Below are positions 42,065 to 50,009 of a DNA stretch of 64,000 nt, piece by piece. Both the position numbers and the translations under genes were made by a program. The stretch comes from Variovorax sp. PAMC26660 (lineage in GTDB: Bacteria; Pseudomonadota; Gammaproteobacteria; Burkholderiales; Burkholderiaceae_C): the NCBI RefSeq assembly GCF_014302995.1, contig NZ_CP060295.1, forward strand, positions 310,001 through 374,000, read 5' to 3'. Below the pieces are notes generated by a model. The model saw only the letters and a program-made list of their open reading frames with translations, was not told where the DNA came from and made no database searches. The first letter of the stretch is position 1. Each line of letters opens with the position of its first letter.

Positions 42065-44542
42065 TCAGGGACGAACGATCACCCGCTGGAGCAGAGGATC
42101 GCGCGCGATGTCTTCCTCGCGGAACGGAAAGCGCAGCCAGTCTTTCCTTGCGTAGCGCGCGACGGCGGCAAGGCCCGGGCCGTTCGTCACGGCGGTTTCG
42201 CGCTCGCCATGTGCGAGCAGCGTGCGTGCCTGGACGCCGCGCTTGTCGAAGTACACGACCTGCAGGTAGGTGTTGCTGTTGGACAGCTCGCCCATGGTGT
42301 AGTCGCCTTCGGTGACGCAGGCCGAGGTGAAATAGCCCTCCGCGTCGCAGCCACCGAACAGCGACACTTCGCGGCCTTCGCTGCGGGCGAAGCGGTGTTG
42401 CCCGAGCGGCGTGTCCAGTGCCCAGCCCCTGCGCGCCATGTCTTCGACCGCTCCGGCAAGGGCGCGCGCCACGCGCGGGTCTGCGGCATGGATGCCGGCC
42501 GGCGTCTGCAGCGGCGCATCGGCCGAGAACGCCTGCGTGTAGAGCGCCCGCTCCGGAATCTTGCGCAGCCTTTCCCAGAAGGCATCCCACAGCAACGCGC
42601 CCCGGTCCTGCACATCGGCGCGGTTCGACCACTTGCGCAGCACCTGGCAGGCCTGGCGCACATCGACCATCCGCGCCGGCGCCGGCGCCGGTGCCTCCGC
42701 CTTCGCGCCGCCGGACTGGCCGGGTGTCGCATCGTCGGATGTCAGCGCCACATCGCCAGAGGCACAGGCGCCATCGAGCAAAGGCTGCTTGAACTGGTCT
42801 GCGGTGTAAGAGCGCGCTTCCAGCGTCTTTTGCATCAGCCGCTGCGCGAGCCCTCTGGCAGAGGTTTCACCCGTTCGGGCGAGTTCGCCCGCGATGCGAT
42901 GCCCTTCCCTTCCGCGCATCGACAGCGCATGGCCTTCTCCGCCGAGGATCGACGCGAAACCCGTCAACGGCTGCGCCGGGTTCGTGAGCCAGTAGCTGTC
43001 GTTCATGTTGGCGACGTAGTCCTCGCGCAGCAGGCTGGGCAGGCGGTCGGCGGCCATGGTGCCGGGCTGCACCGAGGTCTTCGCGGACTGCCACTCGCAA
43101 GCCGAGCGGCTGCCATCGAGCATGGGCGTGCCCGGATCGATGGCCGCAAAGGCCTTCGACAGCGGCGTCGCGCAGGCCGCGCGCAGTTCGTCGGAAACAC
43201 CCGGCACCGCACCGATGTCGGCGTACCAGACCCGGCCGTCGCCACGGCCAATGGCGGCGGTGTTGACCCAGGGCATCGCGGTCTCCTGCCGCTGGATGGC
43301 GATGAACTCGTCGAGCGAGCGCGCCTGGTCCCAGCGAAAGAAGTTGCGGAAGATGCGCGGGTTGTCGGCATTGATGTCGCGAATTGCGATGGCCTTGCGG
43401 CTGCCCCAGCCGAGCGCAGCGTTGCGCGCGCCCAGGTCGACCACGGGCCCGAAGCGCGTGCGGTAGAGCGTGCGGCGAACCAGATCCACCGTGCCGTCAG
43501 GCCGGCGCACCGCCACGTTCAGCGGCTGGGCCCGCATGGGCTCGGAAGCCCCATCGACCAGATAGCGCGTGGGGTCGGCGGGGTCCAGCGTCAGCTCGAA
43601 CAGCCCGAAGCGCCGCGCGGCGGAGACAGTGTGGCTCCAGGCCACATCGTTGTTGAAGCCGAGCATGACCATCGGGATGCCGAGGAAGGACACGCCCGCC
43701 ACGTCCATCTTTCCTGGCAGCGTGAGGTGCACCTGGTAGAAGCGGTCCGGCCCACCCCAGTACCAGTGCGGGTTGCCGAGCAGCACGCTGCTGCCGCGCT
43801 CGCCGGTGGCCGCCTGCCCGAAGGCCAGCACGTTGCTGCCGATGCCGTGCGCATCGCCCACGGAAATGTTCAGCCTTGAAGACAGCGAAAGCTTGTCCGC
43901 AGGCGCGGGCGACGCGGCCGCCCCGGGCCTGGCGTTCACGATCTCGGGAACGAAGTGCGTGTACCCGCCCGCCAGGGCGCCGGCGATCATCCGCCGATAG
44001 ATGTCCTCAGGTCCGATGGTTCGTACCCACGGCGCATTCGCGCAGGCGTGCCGCGCAGCGACATCGTGCGACTGCTGGAGTGCCCGCACCTGGCGGTTGT
44101 AGCCTTCCGCGTAGCCGGTGATGAGTTCGTCCAGATCGGCCGGCTGCTCCCGCCTGAGCGCCTCGACCGCCTCCGGACCGGCGAAGGCCTTGAAGAAGAA
44201 GTCGAGCTCCAGGTTTGTGGCGTTGCCGAAGGTCGAGCGCGTGTGTGGTTTCCGCTCGGCGCCGAAGTACAGGGAGCGCTGCCCGCTGTAGGTGACGAAG
44301 GCGTCGGCCAGCGTGCACAAGGTGTCCTCGGCCTGCGCCTGGCCGAAGCCGATGCCCAGCCCGCGCCAGGTGGTGGCCCGGACATGCGGGATGCCGTCGG
44401 CAGTGCGGCGTATTTCAATGGTCGCCATTGGCGATTCGCGCTGGGCCCATGCAGGCGCGGCGCCGATGAAGGCGCCGGCCAACGCGATGGCGGCAATGCA
44501 GCGGCTCAGCGCGCGGCGATGGGGTCTTGGAAAAGTTTTCAC
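42065..44542 (-). CDS. Periplasmic Ntn-hydrolase acylase, penicillin-acylase/PvdQ family
   Basis: An 825-aa preprotein with a signal peptide (ALSRCIAAIALAGAFIGAAPAWAQ). The alpha chain is followed by a linker (PGAAASPAPADKL) and the autocleavage site Gly235|Ser236 in GIGSNVLAFG, with Ser236 as N-terminal nucleophile of the beta chain. GNPHWYWGGPDRFYQVHL and MLGFNNDVAWSHTV follow. In Pseudomonas, PvdQ removes the fatty acyl chain from a pyoverdine precursor in the periplasm. Location beside ornithine-hydroxamate siderophore genes suggests the same kind of maturation here, though antibiotic or acyl-homoserine-lactone acylase activity is also possible. The middle has an unusual Ala/Pro-rich insertion (GGAKAEAPAPAPA). 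Confidence 0.87.
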   Translation of the reverse strand: MKTFPRPHRRALSRCIAAIALAGAFIGAAPAWAQRESPMATIEIRRTADGIPHVRATTWRGLGIGFGQAQAEDTLCTLADAFVTYSGQRSLYFGAERKPHTRSTFGNATNLELDFFFKAFAGPEAVEALRREQPADLDELITGYAEGYNRQVRALQQSHDVAARHACANAPWVRTIGPEDIYRRMIAGALAGGYTHFVPEIVNARPGAAASPAPADKLSLSSRLNISVGDAHGIGSNVLAFGQAATGERGSSVLLGNPHWYWGGPDRFYQVHLTLPGKMDVAGVSFLGIPMVMLGFNNDVAWSHTVSAARRFGLFELTLDPADPTRYLVDGASEPMRAQPLNVAVRRPDGTVDLVRRTLYRTRFGPVVDLGARNAALGWGSRKAIAIRDINADNPRIFRNFFRWDQARSLDEFIAIQRQETAMPWVNTAAIGRGDGRVWYADIGAVPGVSDELRAACATPLSKAFAAIDPGTPMLDGSRSACEWQSAKTSVQPGTMAADRLPSLLREDYVANMNDSYWLTNPAQPLTGFASILGGEGHALSMRGREGHRIAGELARTGETSARGLAQRLMQKTLEARSYTADQFKQPLLDGACASGDVALTSDDATPGQSGGAKAEAPAPAPARMVDVRQACQVLRKWSNRADVQDRGALLWDAFWERLRKIPERALYTQAFSADAPLQTPAGIHAADPRVARALAGAVEDMARRGWALDTPLGQHRFARSEGREVSLFGGCDAEGYFTSACVTEGDYTMGELSNSNTYLQVVYFDKRGVQARTLLAHGERETAVTNGPGLAAVARYARKDWLRFPFREEDIARDPLLQRVIVRP

Positions 44543-44587
44543 GGAAGTCCTCGGGCAGCTCGGCGCGCAGAGCGCCGGCTTCAGTGG

Positions 44588-44827
44588 CTATTGCAGATCG
44601 GGGCCGCGGCGGCGCGCCTCTTCGATCACCGGCTTGACGAGGGCGACGCCGGCAAGCGCCCACAGTGTGAGTGCTTCATCGAGCGCGCGCACATGGCGGG
44701 GGTCCTGGCCGAGCCAATGGATGAGCCGGTCGGCATGGTCGCGCGAAGGCGCATCGTGCAACTGGCAGAAAAGCGCCCAGGCCGTATCGAAGGCAGTCTC
44801 TGCGGAAACATGGGTTCTGGTGGCCAT
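44588..44827 (-). CDS. FecR N-terminal (DUF4880)-like small protein
   Basis: A 79-aa protein, MATRTHVSAETAFDTAWALF..., with the helical pattern RDHADRLIHWLGQDPRHVRALDEALTLWALAG. That pattern matches the DUF4880 cytosolic domain at the N-terminus of FecR anti-sigma regulators. The rest of FecR (membrane helix and periplasmic domain) is absent, and no sigma factor gene is present in the window. An AAGG motif before the ATG at 44827 decides the start; a second ATG seven codons upstream is possible. It lies between the acylase and the ornithine monooxygenase genes, 45 bp before the former. Function unknown; a regulatory remnant or soluble adaptor are options. Confidence 0.6.
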   Translation of the reverse strand: MATRTHVSAETAFDTAWALFCQLHDAPSRDHADRLIHWLGQDPRHVRALDEALTLWALAGVALVKPVIEEARRRGPDLQ

Positions 44828-44973
44828 CGTCGACTGCCTTTGATGCAAGCGAAAGTTCTCGTGTTCACTGCATAGACGCAGCGCCTTTGCACATGTTCAT
44901 TTCGATCGGAGCGGAAGGCGCAGGCGTGCCATGTCGCGCCGCGCCTTCGATGCGGCAGCGCCTCGCGAGATCT

Positions 44974-46275
44974 CTAGATCTGGACGGCAGGCGCCTCTTC
45001 CCGCACGACGCTGCGCGCGCGCGGCTGGGCGGCGAACAACGCGTTGCCGATCTCCCCTGTGCGCACGGAGGTCACGGAGAGCAGCGTGTCGCTCAGCCCG
45101 TGGCTGTCTTCGCAAGCGCCCTGCAGGAAGATGCCCGGGTGGAAATCGGGCGTGCTGTGAAGGCGGTAGTAGCGGTCGACCGAGAAATCGCCGAGATACG
45201 GGGCAATCGGCTTCAGCAGGTCCTTGTGTTGCTCGCGCGCATAGCCCGTGGCCAGCACCACGGCGTCGTAGCGCACCGTGCTCTCGCGCTCCGCGTCCTG
45301 GTCCCGAAGCGTGAGGTGAATGCCGTCGGACGCCGCGCGCACCGCGCGCACGTCGTGCTGGCGCAGCATGCGCAGGCGGTTCCCGCGCGCGACTTTCTGC
45401 TGGTAGAAAACCTTGAATATCTGCTGGATCAGTTCGAGGTCGGCCACCGCGTAGTTGGTCTGCGAGAACTCGTCGAGCAGCGCTGCGCGCTCGTCGCTTG
45501 CGCGGCTGTACATGTAGTCGGTGAAGTCGACGTTGAAGACTTCGTTCACGAACGGGCTGTCGTCCGAAGGGCGGATGGAGCGCGCGCGCATCACGAGGTC
45601 GACCTGCGGCTGGTTCGGACGTCCCTGCAGGTCCATGAAGATTTCGGCCGCGCTCTGGCCGGCACCGATGACCGCGATCCGGCGCGCGTCGGGATGGCGT
45701 GCAATGTCCTTGAGATAGCTGCTCGAATGAAACACGCGCCCATCGCCGCGCAACGCGCGAAAGCCCTCGGGCACGTTGGGCGTGCCGCCGATGCTCACGA
45801 CGAGATTGCGCGCCAGCCGATCCTGCACGCGGCCATCGGCCCCGCGCGAGCGCACGCGCAGCAACGAGACTTCATTGCCCTGCTTTTCCGGCAGCACCTC
45901 GAACACCTCTTCGCCATAGGCGCAGTTGTCGCGAAACTGGCTCGCGGCCCAACCCAGGTAGTCGTTGAACTCATGGCGACTCGGAAAGAAGCTCTTGAGA
46001 TTGATGAAGTCCGGCAGCCGGCCCTGCTCGTGCAGGTAATTGATGAAGGTAAAGCGGCTGGTGGGATTGCGCAGCGTCGCCAGGTCCTTCAGGAAGGAAA
46101 TCTGCATGTGCGCCTGGTCCAGCAGCATGTGCGGATGCCAGGCGAAGCTGGGCTGCCGTTCGATGAACAGGGCGTCCAGCGGCTTGCCTGCGTGACGCTT
46201 CTCTTCGAGCGCAATGGCCAGTGCGACATTCGAGGGACCGAATCCGACGCCGATCAGGTCATGGATGTGTTGCAT
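44974..46275 (-). CDS. pvdA: L-ornithine N5-monooxygenase
   Basis: A 433-aa flavin enzyme hydroxylating the ornithine side chain, the first step to a hydroxamate ligand. Features: FAD site LIGVGFGPSNVALAIALEE at residues 7 to 25, substrate-lining HPHMLLDQAHMQISFLKDLATLRNP, NADPH site IAVIGAGQSAAEIFMDL near 200 to 220, and the late VVLATGYAREQHKDLLKP. AGGAG lies 10 bases before the ATG at 46275. It ends 146 bp before the FecR-like gene and follows the exporter gene by 50 bp. With the formyltransferase at 49078 it should make N5-formyl-N5-hydroxyornithine. The pvdA symbol is by analogy. Confidence 0.94.
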   Translation of the reverse strand: MQHIHDLIGVGFGPSNVALAIALEEKRHAGKPLDALFIERQPSFAWHPHMLLDQAHMQISFLKDLATLRNPTSRFTFINYLHEQGRLPDFINLKSFFPSRHEFNDYLGWAASQFRDNCAYGEEVFEVLPEKQGNEVSLLRVRSRGADGRVQDRLARNLVVSIGGTPNVPEGFRALRGDGRVFHSSSYLKDIARHPDARRIAVIGAGQSAAEIFMDLQGRPNQPQVDLVMRARSIRPSDDSPFVNEVFNVDFTDYMYSRASDERAALLDEFSQTNYAVADLELIQQIFKVFYQQKVARGNRLRMLRQHDVRAVRAASDGIHLTLRDQDAERESTVRYDAVVLATGYAREQHKDLLKPIAPYLGDFSVDRYYRLHSTPDFHPGIFLQGACEDSHGLSDTLLSVTSVRTGEIGNALFAAQPRARSVVREEAPAVQI

Positions 46276-46325
46276 GGGATCTCAACTCCTCTGTGTGTTG
46301 ATGCGGGCGAAAAAAATGCGGGCCT

Positions 46326-48011
46326 TCATGCGGCAAGGCTCGCGGGGGCACGGGCCCGGTCTTCCGCGATGCGTCCGGCCTTCATGGTGATGACGCGGTC
46401 GGCCAGGTGGAAGTAGCGGTCGTCGTGCGAGATGACCACCAGCAGGTGACCCTTGGCACGCAGCTCGGGCAGCAGCTCGGTGTAGAAAAGATGGCGGAAG
46501 GCCGGGTCCTGGTCCGCAGCCCACTCGTCGAACACCAGCACCGGGCGGCCTTCGAGGTAGGCATGCACCAGCGCAAGCCGCTTGCGCTGGCCGGTCGACA
46601 GGTCGACGGTGCTGAACGAGCCGTCCTTGATGCTCACCTTGTGGGCAATCTCCAGGCGCTGCAGATAGGGCAAGGCCGCCTGCGGCAGCGCCTGCGTACC
46701 CGCCTCGCCCTTCTCGCTCGCAACCAGGTCCTCGAAGAGGTAGAAGTCGGAGAACACGGTGGTGAAGAGCTGGCGATAGTCGTCACGCGTCTCGGGCGTG
46801 ACGGCGTTGCCGTCGAGCAGCACGTCACCCGACTGCGGCGCGTAGAGGCCCAGCAGCAGCTTGATCAGCGTGGTCTTGCCGGAGCCGTTGTCGCCCACCA
46901 CGAACACCATTTCACCGCGGCGAAGCTGGATGTCGATGGGTCCGAGCACAAAGGGCTCGCTGCCTTCGGGCGCGTCGAAGACGTAGCGCACATCGCGCAT
47001 GCCGATGCCCTCGTCCATCTTCGCGCCGCCAGCGGGCCGCTCCAGATGCAGGTGAGGCTCGGGCGTGGCAAAACGCGCCGAAAGGTCGGCGATGCGCTGG
47101 AACGCGACCTTGGCGCGGCCCACATTGGGCAGCGCGCCCGCGATCATGTCGATCGGCCCCTTCAGGAACAGCAGCACCAGCACGAAGCCGCTGAGTACCA
47201 CGGGCTCGGTGCTGCGAAACGATGCCCAGCCCAGGATCAATGCGATCAGCAGAAAGAACAGGGCCGAGCCGAAGGCCGTGGCCATCACGTAGGTGTTGAT
47301 CGCGCGGCTGTTGACGGTGCGGATGTTGTCGACGATGCGCTCGACCTGGTCGCCGAACATGCGCGTGCGGCGATCGCGGTGCATGCGAAGCTCCTTCGCG
47401 CCCTCGCTGATGGCGCGGTAGGCCTTGTGCAACTGGTCTTCGTGCGCCCGCGCTTTCCAGAAGCCGGCACTGCCGCGGGCCTGCGCCATGATCTGGATCG
47501 TTGCGCCGATCACGAGCGCGACCACCAGCAGGCAAAAGAGCGGCAACGACAACCAGGCCAGGTAGCCCAGGCAACCCAGCGCGACAGCCACGGCGATCAG
47601 CGTCGATGAAAGCACGAAGGCGACGTCGCTGATCATGTCCACGTCCTGCGACAGCACGGGCATCAGGCGATGGGTGCGGTAGCGCTCCAGGGCGTCGATG
47701 GGGGCCGAGAGAATCTTTTGCGCAAGGCTCTTGCGCACCTGGGCCACCAGGCGCTGCCCGACAAAATTGGTCGAGACGTCCGAAGCCATGCGGCCGAACA
47801 GCGCGACGAGACACAGCCCGATGAAGGTCAGCAGCAGCCCACCGGCCATGCCGCCCTGCTGGTTCAGCACCAGGTTGATGGTGCGCAGCAAGGCGACCGT
47901 GGCAGCACCCGCGCACACGCCGGTGACCAGGGACAGAACGATCCACGGAAGGAAGGGTTTGAGCAGTTGCGCGATTTCCGCGCCGTTGCCACTGCCACTG
48001 GTCGATGTCAT
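46326..48011 (-). CDS. Cyclic-peptide-type siderophore ABC exporter (PvdE-like)
   Basis: This 561-aa half-transporter has a membrane domain of about six helices (LKPFLPWIVLSLVTGVCAGAATVALL; LSSTLIAVAVALGCLGYLAWLSLPLFCLLVVALVIG) fused to an ATPase. The Walker A motif is VVGDNGSGKTTLIKLLLG near residue 375; the signature is LSTGQRKRLALVHAYLEGRPVLVFDEWAADQDP, and the H-loop is VVISHDDRYF. The LSTGQRKRLAL form and DEWAADQDP are features of PvdE/SyrD proteins that move siderophore or lipopeptide precursors to the periplasm. It is divergent from the FhuF-like gene and probably heads the leftward operon with the monooxygenase. Confidence 0.92.
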   Translation of the reverse strand: MTSTSGSGNGAEIAQLLKPFLPWIVLSLVTGVCAGAATVALLRTINLVLNQQGGMAGGLLLTFIGLCLVALFGRMASDVSTNFVGQRLVAQVRKSLAQKILSAPIDALERYRTHRLMPVLSQDVDMISDVAFVLSSTLIAVAVALGCLGYLAWLSLPLFCLLVVALVIGATIQIMAQARGSAGFWKARAHEDQLHKAYRAISEGAKELRMHRDRRTRMFGDQVERIVDNIRTVNSRAINTYVMATAFGSALFFLLIALILGWASFRSTEPVVLSGFVLVLLFLKGPIDMIAGALPNVGRAKVAFQRIADLSARFATPEPHLHLERPAGGAKMDEGIGMRDVRYVFDAPEGSEPFVLGPIDIQLRRGEMVFVVGDNGSGKTTLIKLLLGLYAPQSGDVLLDGNAVTPETRDDYRQLFTTVFSDFYLFEDLVASEKGEAGTQALPQAALPYLQRLEIAHKVSIKDGSFSTVDLSTGQRKRLALVHAYLEGRPVLVFDEWAADQDPAFRHLFYTELLPELRAKGHLLVVISHDDRYFHLADRVITMKAGRIAEDRARAPASLAA

Positions 48012-48167
48012 GCAAGCACTCTTTCCGCCCGCAGGGGCGACGGTGGCCCCGCGGCGGGACCCGAAACAGCTGAGAGCGATCCTGCCCGGCGGACAGGACG
48101 CGGCGGCACGAGGCCTCCTTCTGCATAGACGGCCGGGCCCGGCCGATGTTCATCGGCGCTCGCCGCG

Positions 48168-48971
48168 ATGAACATGCAAGGCGGAGAAACGTCTTGCAAG
48201 AATGAACCCCGAGCATTGCCGCGCCCGTCCGTGATTGCCTTGCTGGAGCCCATCTTCCGGGGCGAGTTGGCGCCGCTCGGTGAACGGCTGGTGTGCACGC
48301 GGGACCTTCCGCCCGATGCCTTGCGCGTGGCGGACCTGGCGTCTTCGACCGAAATGCTTGCCGGGGTGCTGCACCGGCACGCGAAGTTCAGGCGCGTCGA
48401 AGACAACGACCTGCGGGCCGTCGCCTCTGCATGGAGCCTGGCCTATCTTTCGGTGCTGTTGCCGCCCGTGGTGGCAGCTGCCAGCGTGCTGCAACACGGC
48501 TTTCCGGTCGCGGCCTCACAGATGTGGGTGCAATTCGATGGCCGTGGCGCACCCTCGCACTTTCACATTCGAGAGTTGGGCGCACCGTTACACGGCACCG
48601 ACACCGCGCAACGCTATGCACCGCTGCTGTGGCATCACCTGGCGCCCTTGTTCGAGGCGGTCGCCGGCCTGACGCGGCTCGCGCCGAAGATTCTGTGGGG
48701 CAATGTCGCGCGGGTGCTCGAGCCGATCCTGGATCAGGCGGTGGCTCTGACCGGTGGCGCGGCACCGATCACGCAGGACCGCGCGCATCTGCTGCAAAGC
48801 GCCGCCTGGCCACAGGCAGCGACCAACCCGCTGCACGGCCGCCAGCGCGAAGTCGTTCAATGGCGCGGCGGCCGCCAGGTGCCGACGAAGCTGCACCGCC
48901 AGTGCTGCCTCAATCACCTGCTGCCCGACGAGGCCGCCTGCAGCGCCTGCCCGCTGGCACTGCCCCGATGA
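48168..48971 (+). CDS. Siderophore-iron reductase, FhuF-type
   Basis: A 267-aa protein whose C-terminus carries the 2Fe-2S motif of FhuF proteins, Cys246-Cys247-X10-Cys258-X2-Cys261 (QCCLNHLLPDEAACSACP). Central features are VQFDGRGAPSHFHIRELGAP and WGNVARVLEPILDQAV. It should reduce ferric siderophore in the cytosol to free iron. The start is uncertain; no good ribosome-binding site precedes 48168, and a GTG at 48231 would remove 21 residues. It lies 106 bp before the formyltransferase gene in the same orientation. Confidence 0.86.
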   Translation: MNMQGGETSCKNEPRALPRPSVIALLEPIFRGELAPLGERLVCTRDLPPDALRVADLASSTEMLAGVLHRHAKFRRVEDNDLRAVASAWSLAYLSVLLPPVVAAASVLQHGFPVAASQMWVQFDGRGAPSHFHIRELGAPLHGTDTAQRYAPLLWHHLAPLFEAVAGLTRLAPKILWGNVARVLEPILDQAVALTGGAAPITQDRAHLLQSAAWPQAATNPLHGRQREVVQWRGGRQVPTKLHRQCCLNHLLPDEAACSACPLALPR

Positions 48972-49077
48972 ACAGATCGCGTCGCGCTTCGTCTCCTCAA
49001 GAGGCGACGCGGGAAAGCGCGCGCCCGCGCGGCACCGACCCGCCCGCTTCAACCTCACCCACACACACAGCACCACC

Positions 49078-49923
49078 ATGCCCAAGGCCAAGCTCGTCTA
49101 CATCATGTCCTTGAGAAACGCCGCCGCCGACAAGGCCGGCCAGGACATCGACTACCAGGGGGCGCCGCGCTACATGAAGTCGCCGCTCGAATACCTGGCG
49201 CAGGCGCTCGACACCACACCACTCGGCGATGTGTACTCGCTCGAAGGCATCGTCTACGACGACGACGCGCAATCGCCGCGCGACCAGGCAGCCCTGCAGG
49301 CCTACGGTTTCGCCTGGCATCCCGACCGCAAATGGATTTTTCCGGCAGAGCTGCGCGCGCAGGGCAAGCTGCTGCGGGACATGCTGCATCCGGTGCCCTC
49401 GGCCTACCGCCGCATGCCGATGGACGCGCCCGGACGCGCCGCGGGCAAGAGCGCATTCGAGCGTTCGCTGCTCGACAAGCTGCTGACGCTGGGCGCCGAT
49501 GTCGTGCTGCTCGACGGGCTGCTCGTCATCCTCGACGAGCTCGTGCGGCCCGGGAGCCGCTACTACCGCAAGATCGTCAACATCCACCCCGGCATCACCC
49601 GCCTGGAGTCGCCCTATCAGCGCCGGGGTGCCTACGCCACGCTCGATGCGCTGCACGGCGCACAGGGCAACAAGGTCGTGGACTGGACGACGATGACCAA
49701 GCTGCGGGTGCCCGTGGTCGACAAGACCGGCGCATCGCTGCACTACGTGGACAACGGGATCGATTCGGGCGAAGTCATCTTCGACGTGCTCGACACCCCC
49801 ATCGACCCGGAAGACACCATCCTCGAACTGCGCTGGAACAACTTCAACCGCAGCCTCTTTCCGGCCATGCACAAAGGCATGGCGTTGCTGGCGCCCCACG
49901 TCCTGGGCCCGCAAACCCGGTAG
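49078..49923 (+). CDS. N5-hydroxyornithine formyltransferase (PvdF-like)
   Basis: A 281-aa formyltransferase, likely using N10-formyl-tetrahydrofolate to formylate N5-hydroxyornithine. The start MPKAKLVYIMSLRNAAADKAG is at 49078; the longer frame upstream lies in the FhuF-like gene and its spacer. The catalytic Asn-His-Asp set appears as RKIVNIHPGITR and NGIDSGEVIF, and DVVLLDGLLVILDE and PYQRRGAYATLDAL are also family-like. It matches PvdF-type enzymes rather than bulk Fmt or PurN in length and motif spacing. Downstream is a Fur-box-like site and the receptor gene. Confidence 0.88.
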   Translation: MPKAKLVYIMSLRNAAADKAGQDIDYQGAPRYMKSPLEYLAQALDTTPLGDVYSLEGIVYDDDAQSPRDQAALQAYGFAWHPDRKWIFPAELRAQGKLLRDMLHPVPSAYRRMPMDAPGRAAGKSAFERSLLDKLLTLGADVVLLDGLLVILDELVRPGSRYYRKIVNIHPGITRLESPYQRRGAYATLDALHGAQGNKVVDWTTMTKLRVPVVDKTGASLHYVDNGIDSGEVIFDVLDTPIDPEDTILELRWNNFNRSLFPAMHKGMALLAPHVLGPQTR

Positions 49924-49953
49924 CGGCGGGTTTGCCTGGCATTTTGACTTTGA

Positions 49954-49972
49954 AATGCGAGCAATTCTCATT
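49954..49972. promoter_or_regulatory. Fur box upstream of siderophore receptor
   Basis: AATGCGAGCAATTCTCATT is a good match to betaproteobacterial Fur sites (AATGCGAATNATTCTCATT). It lies 37 bp before the receptor start at 50010, so receptor expression should rise under iron limitation. Confidence 0.82.
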
Positions 49973-50009
49973 AAGATCCGCCCGCTTCTAATACTTTCAA
50001 AGTCCTTCC

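Noticed and set aside
44845..44875. Fur-like AAGCGAAAGTTCTCGTG upstream of the FecR-like gene
   Set aside because: The spacer is one base short and the right half is degenerate; not strong enough to call.
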